Source: an uncultured Carnobacterium sp. (lineage in GTDB: Bacteria > Bacillota > Bacilli > Lactobacillales > Aerococcaceae). Taken from it: 38,575 bases of DNA. The translations under genes and the position numbers were made by a program. Under the pieces are notes generated by a model. It ran no database searches, had not been told where the DNA came from, and saw only the letters and a program-made list of their open reading frames with translations. Positions 16,801 through 25,066 of this stretch are shown here, piece after piece (the first letter of the stretch is position 1; each line of letters begins with the position of its first letter). The stretch is taken from contig CALJSD010000172.1 of assembly GCA_937976325.1 (NCBI GenBank), positions 1 to 38,575 of the forward strand. Direction: 5' to 3'.

Positions 16801-18199
16801 TCCAGGTTATGGCAAATCTACCTTTATCCAAAATGCATTGATTGATGTAATGCGTAAAACAACACCCGAGCAATCACATATCTATTTATATGACTTTGGA
16901 ACGAGTGGATTAATTTCTTTAGTGGATTTTCCACATGTGGCAGACTACTTTACAGCAGATGATAATGAGAAAGTGATGAAGTCATTACGACGTCTTCAAA
17001 AAGAAGTGAAGTTACGAAAGGCAGCTCTTAGTGAGGCGCGCTCAAGTAATATGAAACAATACAATAGAGACGCCGTAACACCATTCCCTTCACTATTTAT
17101 TGCAATCGATAGTTTTGATGGAGTGAGTGACGCTACTTTCAGCGAAGCCTTTAACGAAACCGTTAATATTCTAGCGCGTGAGGGGGCCTCTCTAGGAATC
17201 TATCTCATCACAACGATGTCTCGTTTCAATGCCATGCGTGTACAATTACAAGCAAACTTTAAAACAAAAATTGTTCTCTACTTATTCGAACAGAGTGATG
17301 TTACAAGTATTGTTGGTCGTACAAGCCAAGTGCTTTTAGATATCCGTGGTCGCGGACTAATGAAGCAAGACACAGTCGTTTCGTTCCAAGTGTGTGTACC
17401 GTATGCTGTGGAAGATAATTCATCAATGATTCAGCAAGTGAAAGCAGAAGCGCAGGAAATGTCACATTATTGGACAGGTGCATTACCGCAACCAATTCCA
17501 ATGTTGCCAGAAGTGGTGACACCAGAAATGGTGGAAGCTCAAGTAGACCGTTCAGAACGAAACCATCAAGTATTACTCGGGTTAACGAGAGAAATGGTCG
17601 AAGTAGCCGCATTTACATTGGATAAAGCCATCTCTTTAGTTAGTGATAATGTTCGAAGTGTTACTCAGTTCTACAAAGTATTAGCTTACCAATTGAAACA
17701 ATATACGACTCCTGTTCAAGTTGTGATTGTGGACCCATTAGGATTAGTACCAATAGATCAATTTAAGGAGGCACATCGTTTCAGCGATACACTGAGCGCT
17801 AAAGATGGAATGAATATCATCTTAGACAACTTAAAGGAACGTATGACGCAACCTGGTGAATATACTCAGTCGTTGATTATCATTCCAGACATCCAAATCC
17901 TTGGTCAAAGTCTCAATATTACAGAAAATCAGTTCAAAGAGCTTCTGTTAGAAGGGCCTAAGTACGGTATTACTCCAGTATTTATAGGGAACTATAAAGA
18001 CTTAATGACGAATTACTCAACGCTTGTAACCTTACACAGACAATTGGCGACACAGGTGTTCATGGGAATGCGTATCAGCGATCAAGAATATGTTCGCTTC
18101 CCGTATATCTCAAACGAAAAATCTCCACGTCCAAACGAAGGCTATATTGTTGATGCAGAAGGTTATGAGTTTGTACAATTAATGAGTATAGAAGAATAG
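13808..18199 (+). CDS. essC: T7SSb FtsK/SpoIIIE-type ATPase EssC
   Basis: This 1463-residue motor and gate protein has two N-terminal FHA-type domains (about 1-190), two membrane helices (about 217-262) and three ATPase modules. Module D1 has Walker A GTTGSGKS (Lys661) and a Walker B region with LLIDYKGGGM then HLFLISDEFAEL. Module D2 has Walker A GSPGYGKS (Lys1003) and Walker B SLFIAIDSFDG. Module D3 (from about 1250) has a degenerate P-loop region (QVLLGLTREMVE). Its C-terminus ends EGYEFVQLMSIEE. In staphylococci the C-terminal part of EssC varies with the linked effector set; here it is followed 13 bases later by an effector module, as in that pattern. Confidence 0.96.
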   Translation: MICLIKIDNTIYDISKERAYRVGTHLSDDFVVENAFADKLIVKNGQVSFADRIYTNGKHSLPFSNKIVAELFVFQYSLQTLLTKEPLTIGPDDIHAVSIPQSQELLIQANATGYEIVSEKEVFLNGQLVTTPAQMSEGDYLFSTSGYFIRIQGQKVFIASIEPIETTLVQLDFEDTPEDKTSDFHRSPRFILREPDDVVSILAPPTEDNMQKQSLLKLIIMPLAMIGLTVATHFLTGNGGMMIMMMGMSVITLITSVHSFFSDKKQNKRLKAKKMENYKAYLNEKYKELYDLSKEQEEALNYHYPNVDTVMEMAKVTDRRLYEKTPHHFDFLTYRLGTGKIIPSFKVDYKKSELTEYNEAISDQVTELVAHYQYLENLPITNDLLSAPTGYIGSRRTVIEQVQQAIIQLATFHSYHDVQFVPVFREEELPLWEWSRWLPHMKLQQFNCRSFVYQQRSRDQLLTSLYQMIKERKQAAEQAGTNKQLTFTPHYVFVITDLSLMLDHNIMEFINEDLSHLGISYLFVEDVIESLPEHVNTVVDFKGNRQGTLRLHNGEYMDKPFVTFEKLSTEAKEQFARDLAQVTHVQTLRNAIPDSVTFLEMYGVDSVEALDMNHRWATNDTYQTMAVPLGLRGRDELLMLNLHEKAHGPHGLMAGTTGSGKSETLQSYIASLAVNFHPYEVAFLLIDYKGGGMANLFADLPHLVGAITNLDVAQANRALVSIQAELKKRQRLFAEYDVNHINQYMKLFKEGVATEPMPHLFLISDEFAELKTNQPDFMKELVSAARIGRSLGIHLILATQKPSGVVDDQIWSNSKFKIALKVQDVADSREIIKTPDAAEITQTGRGYLQVGNNEIYELFQSAWSGADYEPEAVRSTHRDTTVYAIKDNGQYEAINKDLSGLDESGNQKRLPTQLDAVVQEAKRVFESLHLPKVASPWLPPLKERIAAEDIQDIQFKHYWGENKHPEFLLGYQDIPEQQAQLQLTVDFNDCGHILVVGSPGYGKSTFIQNALIDVMRKTTPEQSHIYLYDFGTSGLISLVDFPHVADYFTADDNEKVMKSLRRLQKEVKLRKAALSEARSSNMKQYNRDAVTPFPSLFIAIDSFDGVSDATFSEAFNETVNILAREGASLGIYLITTMSRFNAMRVQLQANFKTKIVLYLFEQSDVTSIVGRTSQVLLDIRGRGLMKQDTVVSFQVCVPYAVEDNSSMIQQVKAEAQEMSHYWTGALPQPIPMLPEVVTPEMVEAQVDRSERNHQVLLGLTREMVEVAAFTLDKAISLVSDNVRSVTQFYKVLAYQLKQYTTPVQVVIVDPLGLVPIDQFKEAHRFSDTLSAKDGMNIILDNLKERMTQPGEYTQSLIIIPDIQILGQSLNITENQFKELLLEGPKYGITPVFIGNYKDLMTNYSTLVTLHRQLATQVFMGMRISDQEYVRFPYISNEKSPRPNEGYIVDAEGYEFVQLMSIEE

Positions 18200-18212
18200 A
18201 GGAGGCGGAAGG

Positions 18213-18590
18213 ATGAAGAAGGTATTAAAGTTAGTTGCTATTTTGTTTAGTACATTTCTAATTGTTGGGTGTTCAAAACCTAAGATTACGAAAGAACAAC
18301 AAGACAATATCGCTATTCAAATTTATAGAAATTACGATATACAAGAAATTGAATTTTTGAGTTTTACCAAGAATGAAAGTACAGGAAGTTATCGTTTAGG
18401 AGTAAAAATCAATAATGATGAGAACAAAATGACGACGATTTTGATTGCTGATATAAATATTTTGGATGAAAAAACAGGAAGTATAAGATTGAATCCAGTT
18501 AATAGATTCGAGGATATTGAACGTTTAAATAGTTTAACAGAAAAAGATTTCCCTCTGGACTTAAAAATAAAGTATATAGGAGATAATTGA
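18213..18590 (+). CDS. Small lipoprotein, candidate immunity to lipase 2
   Basis: This 125-residue protein has a lipoprotein signal MKKVLKLVAILFSTFLIVGC, lipidated Cys at residue 20. The mature part is a helix (ITKEQQDNIAIQIYRNY) followed by strands (IQEIEFLSFTK, GSYRLGVKIN). The same helix-then-strand pattern is seen in the protein at 21374 (HSVYPKVESVQFNWDS, GYNLSVKG), which suggests one immunity family despite low identity. Its TGA overlaps the ATG of the lipase gene (TGATG), so the two are coupled. It is not obviously related to the larger lipoprotein at 5561. Confidence 0.65.
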   Translation: MKKVLKLVAILFSTFLIVGCSKPKITKEQQDNIAIQIYRNYDIQEIEFLSFTKNESTGSYRLGVKINNDENKMTTILIADINILDEKTGSIRLNPVNRFEDIERLNSLTEKDFPLDLKIKYIGDN

Positions 18591-20974
18591 TGTTAAGTGA
18601 TGAACAGAATAGATTTATTTCAGATATTGTATACGATTTAGATCATAAAAAAAGTAATAAAGGTTTAAAAGCTGAAGATATTTTAAAATACAATGAAAAA
18701 AATGATAAATTGGGTAGTTTCAAAATATTAAAAGTCGAAGATAACCAAGAAAATGGGATGCAAGCGATGGCGGTTGCTCCCATTGGGGCTGATGGACAAC
18801 CAGACTATTCTCAAATAATCATCACATATGCGGGGACTAATGCTGATGATGGAAGAGATACAACAACTGATGTACAGATGATAGGCTATGGTAATACAGA
18901 CAGAATGGCTTATGTAGATTCAAATAATAGAGGAAAAGTAGTTGAATCGCAAGCGGTCTCTGCTCTTCGTTTTGCAGAAGAGGTTCGTAAGCAATTCCGT
19001 AATTCGCAAATTACTACAACAGGGCATTCATTAGGAGAATCTCTTGCAATGTTTGTTGCGTTGAAAAATGGATGGGACAACATGGGGTCTCATGGTCCTG
19101 ATATTCATAATATGATAAGTCCTGAAGAACTCGCATATATGAGAGCACACCCTGAACAATTTAAGAACTATCGAGGGAACTATGATTATATCGGTGGGAT
19201 TACGGGAAATGCAACGGTTACCGGGATACATCTGGATTATGGATTTGGTGTGTATACACATAATTTAACGTATTTGCAATTCAATCAACTGCAGCAGATT
19301 ATCCATGGTAATGGAGATGTTGTGTTGGCGACAGTTAATACAGATATTGACATAGATGGAGACGGAACGGTTGATTTTCATGTTAAAGGAATTGACCCTA
19401 AACCCAGGGATTTACTAAGTGCAGATCAAAACTGGATTAGTAGTGGAGATAAGATTCAAGTAAATCCAGAATTATTACGTATTCTCAAATCAAATATAAC
19501 CAATCGACTAGAAGATATGGCTTATATTGTGAGGATTTTAGAGGCAAGTAGAAATAAGAACGATAAAATAGGAGAAAATTTTAACGAACGAAAAGAACAA
19601 ATTTCCGAATCTATTAAATCAGTTTTTAAAGAAGCTGGGCTTCCATATGTATTGTTTAAACTTCATGATACAGTTGGAGTTATCATGAAAAATCGTCAAA
19701 TTTTGAATGATGCTACGTACACAGCAAAACTTGATAAAACGAGATTTTATTCTAATCAAGAAGCTCTTGTAAACGGATTGCCAATTCAGTATGGACGATA
19801 CAATACAGATTTGTACAGGTTGAAGTTATCTTGTGGGGAGTTGGCGAAGAGAATTCATCATGAAAGAATTGAGGGAGTTTCCTCTATTGCGGGAGATAGT
19901 ACGCCAACATTGATGAAATCCTGGGAAGTCATTGAAGAAGAAACTCAAAAATTACTTAAAGATAGTATAACGATCTTTGAAGGGGAAGGTCTTCGTGAAG
20001 GGAAGCTAGATGGAATCAGGGAATCATTAACAGTTGTGTTAGAAGTCATTGCTAAGAATACTACTGAAATCACATTAGAGATTATGAATATAATTGAATT
20101 CGTCAATGGTGTAGCAGAGAATTTTGAACAAATTGATGCGTGGTTAGGTCAACATCTAGAAGAGGGAACTGTTTCTCCTAGATTAGGAATAGGAACAGTT
20201 CCGGCTAACTATAAGGCATATCTTGAGCGAGATGGAATTTTTGATGATGTAAAAGATGTGCTCCAAGCTTTTGATAAACAAGTAGAAAAGCGCAGTTCAG
20301 AATATGCGAAGAAAGTTGAAAATGCATATAGTAATTCACTGAATAAACTCGTAAGTGGACTCCAAGCGATTATGTCAGAAAAGAGTAGATTGAAGGAATT
20401 AGTGGCTAAGATTAGTTCTGATTTTAACGAGAGCGTATATGTCCGAGAAATTACAGATAATTACAATCTGTTAGGCGATTTGACCGTAAAACCAAGTGCT
20501 TCTCCTGAGACTTACTGGGGAAAATTAGAACAATTGTATCCAGCTAGAGCAAAAGAGAGTGTTCAAGGACTGCAATCACATATTATTCCTGCGATGGAGC
20601 GTATTGAACATGTTATCTGGCAAATTCGAGATGTTAATAATTCGATGGCGCTTCTTGAACCTCAATTAAAACCCATTATTGAAGAGGGTGTTTACCGTGC
20701 GTTTGATTTGGATGAGATTGTGAAAGGTCAGAATCTGGTGGCTGCTATCGCGAATCGACTTGGACAAGAGTTAAATTACGTGATTCAAGTGATGGAGGCA
20801 GAGGGAATGCAGGCTAGTGCAATTTCTACGTTGAAAGCGAAACTTTCCCAAACACATCAACTGATTAGATACTACGTTCAATTTGTAAATGACTGTTTCG
20901 GAAATAATGAATTTAGTGACTATGTAGCCTCAAGCGCAGGCCCAAATACCGAAGCTGCTTTTACTTTAAATTAG
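18590..20974 (+). CDS. T7SS lipase effector 2, with extended helical C-terminus
   Basis: This 794-residue protein has an N-terminal alpha/beta hydrolase (about 1-285) with IIITYAGTNADDG and the elbow GHSLGES (Ser147). A predicted EF-hand-like loop D254-x-D256-G-D258-G-x-x-D262 lies in the lipase part and suggests Ca2+ binding. From about 290 the protein is almost all long amphipathic helices to residue 794, much longer than in lipases 1 and 3. No small partner genes follow; a terminator comes 13 bases after the stop. The extra helices may replace the missing partners. ATG 18590, with TAGGAG upstream, is preferred over the TTG at 18587. Exact acid and His of the triad were not assigned. Confidence 0.75.
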   Translation: MLSDEQNRFISDIVYDLDHKKSNKGLKAEDILKYNEKNDKLGSFKILKVEDNQENGMQAMAVAPIGADGQPDYSQIIITYAGTNADDGRDTTTDVQMIGYGNTDRMAYVDSNNRGKVVESQAVSALRFAEEVRKQFRNSQITTTGHSLGESLAMFVALKNGWDNMGSHGPDIHNMISPEELAYMRAHPEQFKNYRGNYDYIGGITGNATVTGIHLDYGFGVYTHNLTYLQFNQLQQIIHGNGDVVLATVNTDIDIDGDGTVDFHVKGIDPKPRDLLSADQNWISSGDKIQVNPELLRILKSNITNRLEDMAYIVRILEASRNKNDKIGENFNERKEQISESIKSVFKEAGLPYVLFKLHDTVGVIMKNRQILNDATYTAKLDKTRFYSNQEALVNGLPIQYGRYNTDLYRLKLSCGELAKRIHHERIEGVSSIAGDSTPTLMKSWEVIEEETQKLLKDSITIFEGEGLREGKLDGIRESLTVVLEVIAKNTTEITLEIMNIIEFVNGVAENFEQIDAWLGQHLEEGTVSPRLGIGTVPANYKAYLERDGIFDDVKDVLQAFDKQVEKRSSEYAKKVENAYSNSLNKLVSGLQAIMSEKSRLKELVAKISSDFNESVYVREITDNYNLLGDLTVKPSASPETYWGKLEQLYPARAKESVQGLQSHIIPAMERIEHVIWQIRDVNNSMALLEPQLKPIIEEGVYRAFDLDEIVKGQNLVAAIANRLGQELNYVIQVMEAEGMQASAISTLKAKLSQTHQLIRYYVQFVNDCFGNNEFSDYVASSAGPNTEAAFTLN

Positions 20975-20987
20975 CAAGACAACAAGG

Positions 20988-21024
20988 AAGGAATTAAGCG
21001 ATTTGTTTAATTCCTTCTTTTTTT
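20988..21024 (+). terminator. Terminator after lipase 2
   Basis: AAGGAATTAA / TTAATTCCTT (20988-21016) with a 9-base loop is followed by CTTTTTTT. It ends the transcription unit that contains essC and lipase module 2. Confidence 0.9.
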
Positions 21025-21373
21025 ATAACTTATCAAGCGCTGATTAGATTATTGTATTTATGCCATAACGATAGATCTTTATTGATTTAGGAATTAACCA
21101 AAAATGCAAATGTATCATTCTTGATACATCTCAAAAAATTCTCTTCGTGATATGTTTTAATAACGCATATTTGGATAGTATCTCAATGATTCAAAAACTA
21201 ATTGTTCTAATTAATACGAGTATTCGTAAAAACGAAGTAGTTTATAGAATAAGTCGATTTTAATTAATAAAACTATATGAAAAATCAATGAAATATCTTA
21301 TAATACTGGTAAGAGTAGTGCCTTTAGACAATTAAATGATAAGAAGCAAGTATAGAAGGTTGGAGGGTGGAAC
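21025..21373 (+). promoter_or_regulatory. Non-coding stretch with promoter of lipase module 3
   Basis: Very AT-rich, no gene. ATGTATCA-TTCT-TGATACAT (21110-21129) is a perfect short hairpin or operator. TATAAT at 21299-21304 is the best -10; the matching -35 is weak. GGTTGGAGGGTGG precedes the ATG at 21374. Confidence 0.5.
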
Positions 21374-21796
21374 ATGAAGAAGAAATTAGCCATTATAGGA
21401 ACAATAGCATTATTAGGCGTAGGAGGTGTAACGGTGTTCAGTTTAAATAATCCAGATTGGCGCGCAAATACAATCTTTGCGACAGCAAAAGATAAGCAGT
21501 TAGCATGGTTGAAAGAACATGAAGAAGAGATTGTGAAATGGATGCACTCAGTATATCCTAAGGTAGAATCGGTTCAATTTAATTGGGATTCTTTAACAGT
21601 TAGACCTGTGAGTAATGGAGTATCTAATAATGGATATAATTTATCGGTAAAAGGGACTTTTAATGAAATTCCAGAAACAGTTATTTGGGTAGATTTTTTA
21701 ATGCCCGGTGAAGGGGATATACCACAAATGAGTCAAATTAGAATGAATCAACGCCCTGGTATTAAGCGCGGAGGAATAATGTACGATTATGAGTAA
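21374..21796 (+). CDS. Membrane-anchored or secreted protein, candidate immunity to lipase 3
   Basis: This 140-residue protein has an N-terminal hydrophobic segment (LAIIGTIALLGVGGVTVFSL) without a lipobox Cys, so it is probably a signal anchor. The rest faces outside: a helix (LAWLKEHEEEIVKWMHSVYP), then strands. It shares its overall helix-strand pattern with the lipoprotein at 18213. The lipase 3 start codon lies inside its last codons (TATGAGTAA), giving the same immunity-then-lipase order as modules 1 and 2. Confidence 0.6.
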   Translation: MKKKLAIIGTIALLGVGGVTVFSLNNPDWRANTIFATAKDKQLAWLKEHEEEIVKWMHSVYPKVESVQFNWDSLTVRPVSNGVSNNGYNLSVKGTFNEIPETVIWVDFLMPGEGDIPQMSQIRMNQRPGIKRGGIMYDYE

Positions 21797-23383
21797 TTTA
21801 TCTACATTTAATAATTTTTATCTCAATCTGCCTACGAAGACAGACCAAATAGTTTTTATAAACGTTTAAATAAAGTCGAAAATGCAGCTTATTTTGACTT
21901 TTCTAAAGAATATAAAGACCCTCAAATTAAAATTGAGGGTGGTAAGAATCTCCCTAATGAAGGAGTAGTATATGTCCATAAAGATAAGACTGTCCAAACA
22001 GTAACTGAATTCACATCTGTGGATAATGAATATGAGTACAAAAAAGGATTGCTGTTAAATGAGCAAGATGGTTTTAATGCGTATTTTTTAACAGACACTC
22101 CGGAGTTGAATAAAGATACAAAGAATGCTTATCTAGCGGTAAAAGGAAGTGATGCCCCAAGTTTTAAGAACTTAGATGCTATAAGAAATGATTGGCTCGG
22201 AAATAACTACCGTTTCGTGTTGCACGATGAATATATACAGCAGGGAAAATTAGTCGAAGAGGCTCTGCATGTAAAATTAGCAGAATTGCGAGAAAAAGCA
22301 CCCAATGCAAAATTAAATATGACAGGACATTCTCTAGGTTCGATAGCTTCTGTACAAGGAGTAGCTCATCTTAGTGTAGAAGAATTGGAACAAATTGGTG
22401 AAATTGTTGTTTTAAATGGGCCAGATACGCTAAAGAGTCTAAGGCAATCTGGGGTTTCTGAAGAAGTAATTCAAATCCTAAATGAAAAAGTAACTTATTA
22501 CGTAAATCCTTTTGATATTGTGTCAATGTTAAATCGGAATACAGATGAGCAATTAGGAAAAGTGAAAGTTATAGTGCCATTTAATTTTTCCACTACATTT
22601 GATACGCCTAGTTCACATGATTTTGGAGAATATAGAATTCATTCAGATGGAACCGTTTTAGAAGCAACGGAGGATTTCTTCCCAGATTATTTGAGAGCGG
22701 GACAAAAGCTAAGTGAGTTAATTAATAAGTATATTGATATTATTCAAGCGCAAATGGGCGGTGCTACTTCATTGTTAATGGAAGTTGGAAAATTTCTTGT
22801 TAAAGAGTTCTTAAGTTCACTAGCTATACCTACTGACATTAAGTATCTCTATTCAGAATTTATGAAAGAATACAAAGCCATTATTGATGAGACAAAACAA
22901 GCAGTAATCGCCTGGGGGAATAAGAATATCCCAATTCTTCAGACCGCTATTCAAGGAGCTACTGGCGCAAAGAAAATAGAGTTAAGAAGTAGATTGTTAC
23001 TATGTATTTCTCATTTGTCAAGAATAGAATCAGAAGACAAAGTAAAACTAATGAAAGATGAGTTGGAAAGTTACCGCCAACAAGTAAAAGAAGTTGTAGA
23101 AAAGGCAAATCGCGAAGCCTATCATGCTGGGATTACTCTAGGAAGAAATGAAGTGTCTCAACTAGTTTCTAATTTTCAATTTCCAACTGTTTGGGATGAG
23201 GGAATGTTCAGCCATAATGTTGATGAGTTAAATCGATATATGGATAAAATAGTTCGTTTTTCAGATAAATTATTTACTGCTGTTGAAACATTAGAAGATG
23301 TTGATAGAAAACAAAGCGAGATATTTAAAGTGGTGTCGAATAGTTCGTTTAGTTTAAATAGTTATAAAATAGAAAGGGGATAG
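21789..23383 (+). pseudogene. T7SS lipase effector 3, frameshifted near its start
   Basis: Translation from ATG 21789 reads MSNLSTFNNF and then leaves frame at a T5 tract (21815-21819), reaching a stop shortly after (around 21867). The frame that continues reads LSQSAYEDRPNSFYKRLN and stays open to 23383. Adding one T restores a single protein of about 531 residues. The open part encodes an alpha/beta hydrolase with the elbow TGHSLGS, an acid in NPFDIVSML and His in SSHDFGEY, then a helical C-terminus (about from MKEYKAII on). A shorter product from GTG 22019 is unlikely because it would miss the first strands. Either a recent mutation, a slipping phase-variable tract, or a sequencing error explains it. 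Confidence 0.75.
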
Positions 23384-23385
23384 TT

Positions 23386-23700
23386 TTGGGGATGATCTTT
23401 ACTGGGAATGCAAAAGATTATATTGATGAGGATTACTATAAAGAAGCTTACATTCAGTATATGAAAAATCAAGAGAGAATTGCTATTAGAGCAATTTTAG
23501 CAAAACATGAGATGACACTTCAAAGGCTTCAAAATGAGTTAGGATCAAAATTATCTAATTACTCCAAAGAAGTATTTTCTTACCACTCTGAGAATCTTGT
23601 TACACAATTAAAAGGGGCTTTTGAAGGGAAAACGGCAGATTCTGCAGAACAATATCTCAAGAGTATCCCTAAATTGAACTTGCAAAATCCAATCAAATAA
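23386..23700 (+). CDS. Small helical partner of lipase 3
   Basis: This roughly 104-residue helical protein contains DEDYYKEAYIQYMKNQERIAIRAI and a C-terminal segment with LKGAFEGKTADSAEQYL, where FEGKTA could be a WXG-like turn. The TTG at 23386 has the better spacing from AAAGGGG; ATG 23392 is the alternative. It sits 3 bases after the lipase, like the small genes after lipase 1. By position it is a targeting partner of the effector. Confidence 0.6.
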   Translation: MGMIFTGNAKDYIDEDYYKEAYIQYMKNQERIAIRAILAKHEMTLQRLQNELGSKLSNYSKEVFSYHSENLVTQLKGAFEGKTADSAEQYLKSIPKLNLQNPIK

Positions 23701-23717
23701 ACTGAGGGATAGATTGT

Positions 23718-24053
23718 ATGATTCATAAAAAGATTGAACAAGTAGAAAAAGAATATTTAGATAAGCGTAAAGAATATCAACAAATAAAAGAACAATTGGA
23801 AGATTATCGGCGCGTTTCTAAGCGTAAAACAGAAAACCTCGTGGACTACATTCTAACAATATATCGAGATGTTGATCTTATTCATGCGAAGCCTTTTTTA
23901 TCTGAATTAGAACAGAACGAAGAACAGATGAATAAAGTCTATCAAAAGCAAATAGAAGAGATAGAATACCAAATGTTAGAGGATAAGAAAGCATATCTGA
24001 AGCAAATAGAATTGTTAGAGGCAGAGAATCAGGAAGAAGAAACAACGTCGTAG
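23718..24053 (+). CDS. Coiled-coil partner of lipase 3 (DUF3958-like)
   Basis: This 111-residue protein is nearly continuous coiled coil: KIEQVEKEYLDKRKEYQQIKEQL, then KQIEEIEYQMLEDKKAYLKQIELLEAENQ. It is similar in nature to the protein at 7430 of lipase module 1, although the order of the two partner genes appears swapped relative to that module. It probably binds the helical domain of the lipase for recruitment to EssC. Family assignment is by character only. Confidence 0.6.
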   Translation: MIHKKIEQVEKEYLDKRKEYQQIKEQLEDYRRVSKRKTENLVDYILTIYRDVDLIHAKPFLSELEQNEEQMNKVYQKQIEEIEYQMLEDKKAYLKQIELLEAENQEEETTS

Positions 24054-24111
24054 AAATTAACGTTTCATACCAAACATTTCAGCTAGTAACAAAGGTTTAT
24101 ATAAGAAATAC

Positions 24112-24143
24112 AACCCCCCATCGAATTTTTCGGTGGGGGTTTA
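24112..24143 (+). terminator. Terminator after lipase module 3
   Basis: An imperfect GC-rich stem AACCCCCCATCGAA / TTCGGTGGGGGTT is followed by a short T run. Confidence 0.75.
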
Positions 24144-24231
24144 TGCGTGGAATAAATCTCTGTTAATGAATTATTTTTGTGTATTTTGAGAATTAAAACG
24201 GGGAATACGGATGAATTAGTGAATGTGCTTA

Positions 24232-24240
24232 TGCTATAAT
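24232..24240 (+). promoter_or_regulatory. Promoter of the LXG operon
   Basis: Extended -10 TGCTATAAT (24232-24240). The -35 is not clear. ATGGAGG lies before the DUF4176 gene at 24299. Confidence 0.6.
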
Positions 24241-24298
24241 AAAGAAAATTATGCAAAGTAATAATAAAAAAGTTTGTTATATTCATGGAGGTTAAAGA

Positions 24299-24628
24299 AT
24301 GTCAGAAGCTAAAATGTTACCTTTGGGGAGTGTAGTTATTCTAAAAGGAAACGTCAAGAAAATGATGATTATTGCTCGGTTAATTGCATTGCCTGTAAAA
24401 GGACAAGTATATCGTTTCGATTATGGTGCTTGCCTTTATCCAGAAGGAATGGTTGGAGATAGTTTAATCTATTTCAATCAGGAAGATATCTTTAAGGTGG
24501 TTCAAGAAGGATACACAGATGATGACAATGAAATCATGTTAGAGAATATCGAAGCGATGTTGCAGCAAACAGATATTCCAAAAGGGAATGTTTCAGAATT
24601 AAAAGAACCTAACGGTATTGGAGGATAA
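24299..24628 (+). CDS. DUF4176 family protein
   Basis: This 109-residue protein has the DUF4176 signature: LPLGSVVILKGNVKKMMIIARL near the start, then FDYGACLYPEGM and FNQEDIFKVVQEGY. Members are commonly found as first gene of LXG toxin operons in Firmicutes. Their exact role is not settled; a part in effector folding or secretion is assumed from this linkage. Three bases separate it from the next gene. Confidence 0.88.
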   Translation: MSEAKMLPLGSVVILKGNVKKMMIIARLIALPVKGQVYRFDYGACLYPEGMVGDSLIYFNQEDIFKVVQEGYTDDDNEIMLENIEAMLQQTDIPKGNVSELKEPNGIGG

Positions 24629-24631
24629 TTT

Positions 24632-25054
24632 ATGGGGAAAATTGACTACCGCGAAATTGAGGACCTTCAAGGCCAAGTCAGCTCCCATTATAATAGTATT
24701 TCCGAAGCTACCGCAACGATAAGTTCGATTGATGCAAAGTTGGCAAAACTCCGTTCAGCCAAACAATCTGTTGGGAACATCCGAAGCGAAATCCATGAGA
24801 TTAAGATTTCTGTGATGGGTAAAGATGACCAACCAGAATGGAAAGGCCAGCAAAAGGAAAACTTTGGGCATCAATGGGAGGGGTTCGGGCAAGACTTTAA
24901 CGCTTGCCAACGAGAACTAGATGCGTTTCACGATGCAATTTGTGATGAGATTACACGTCTAGAAAATCAAAAGTTAGATCAACAGAGCTTCATTGGTTGG
25001 TGCCAAACGCAAATTAACAATCTTGGGAATTTCATTGAAAAACTATTAAATTAA
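24632..25054 (+). CDS. DUF5082-like helical LXG partner (YwqH type)
   Basis: This 140-residue helical protein begins DYREIEDLQGQVSSHYNSI and contains a central WKGQQKENF turn resembling a WXG motif, then a second long helix ending QTQINNLGNFIEKLLN. This fits the YwqH-like partners encoded just before LXG toxins, which bind the LXG domain for T7SS export. Confidence 0.8.
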   Translation: MGKIDYREIEDLQGQVSSHYNSISEATATISSIDAKLAKLRSAKQSVGNIRSEIHEIKISVMGKDDQPEWKGQQKENFGHQWEGFGQDFNACQRELDAFHDAICDEITRLENQKLDQQSFIGWCQTQINNLGNFIEKLLN

Positions 25055-25066
25055 GGGAGGAGAAAT

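Noticed and set aside
22019..23383. Intact lipase starting at GTG 22019
   Set aside because: No ribosome binding site lies before that GTG, and the open frame extends upstream to LSQSAYEDRP, matching a frameshifted start at 21789.
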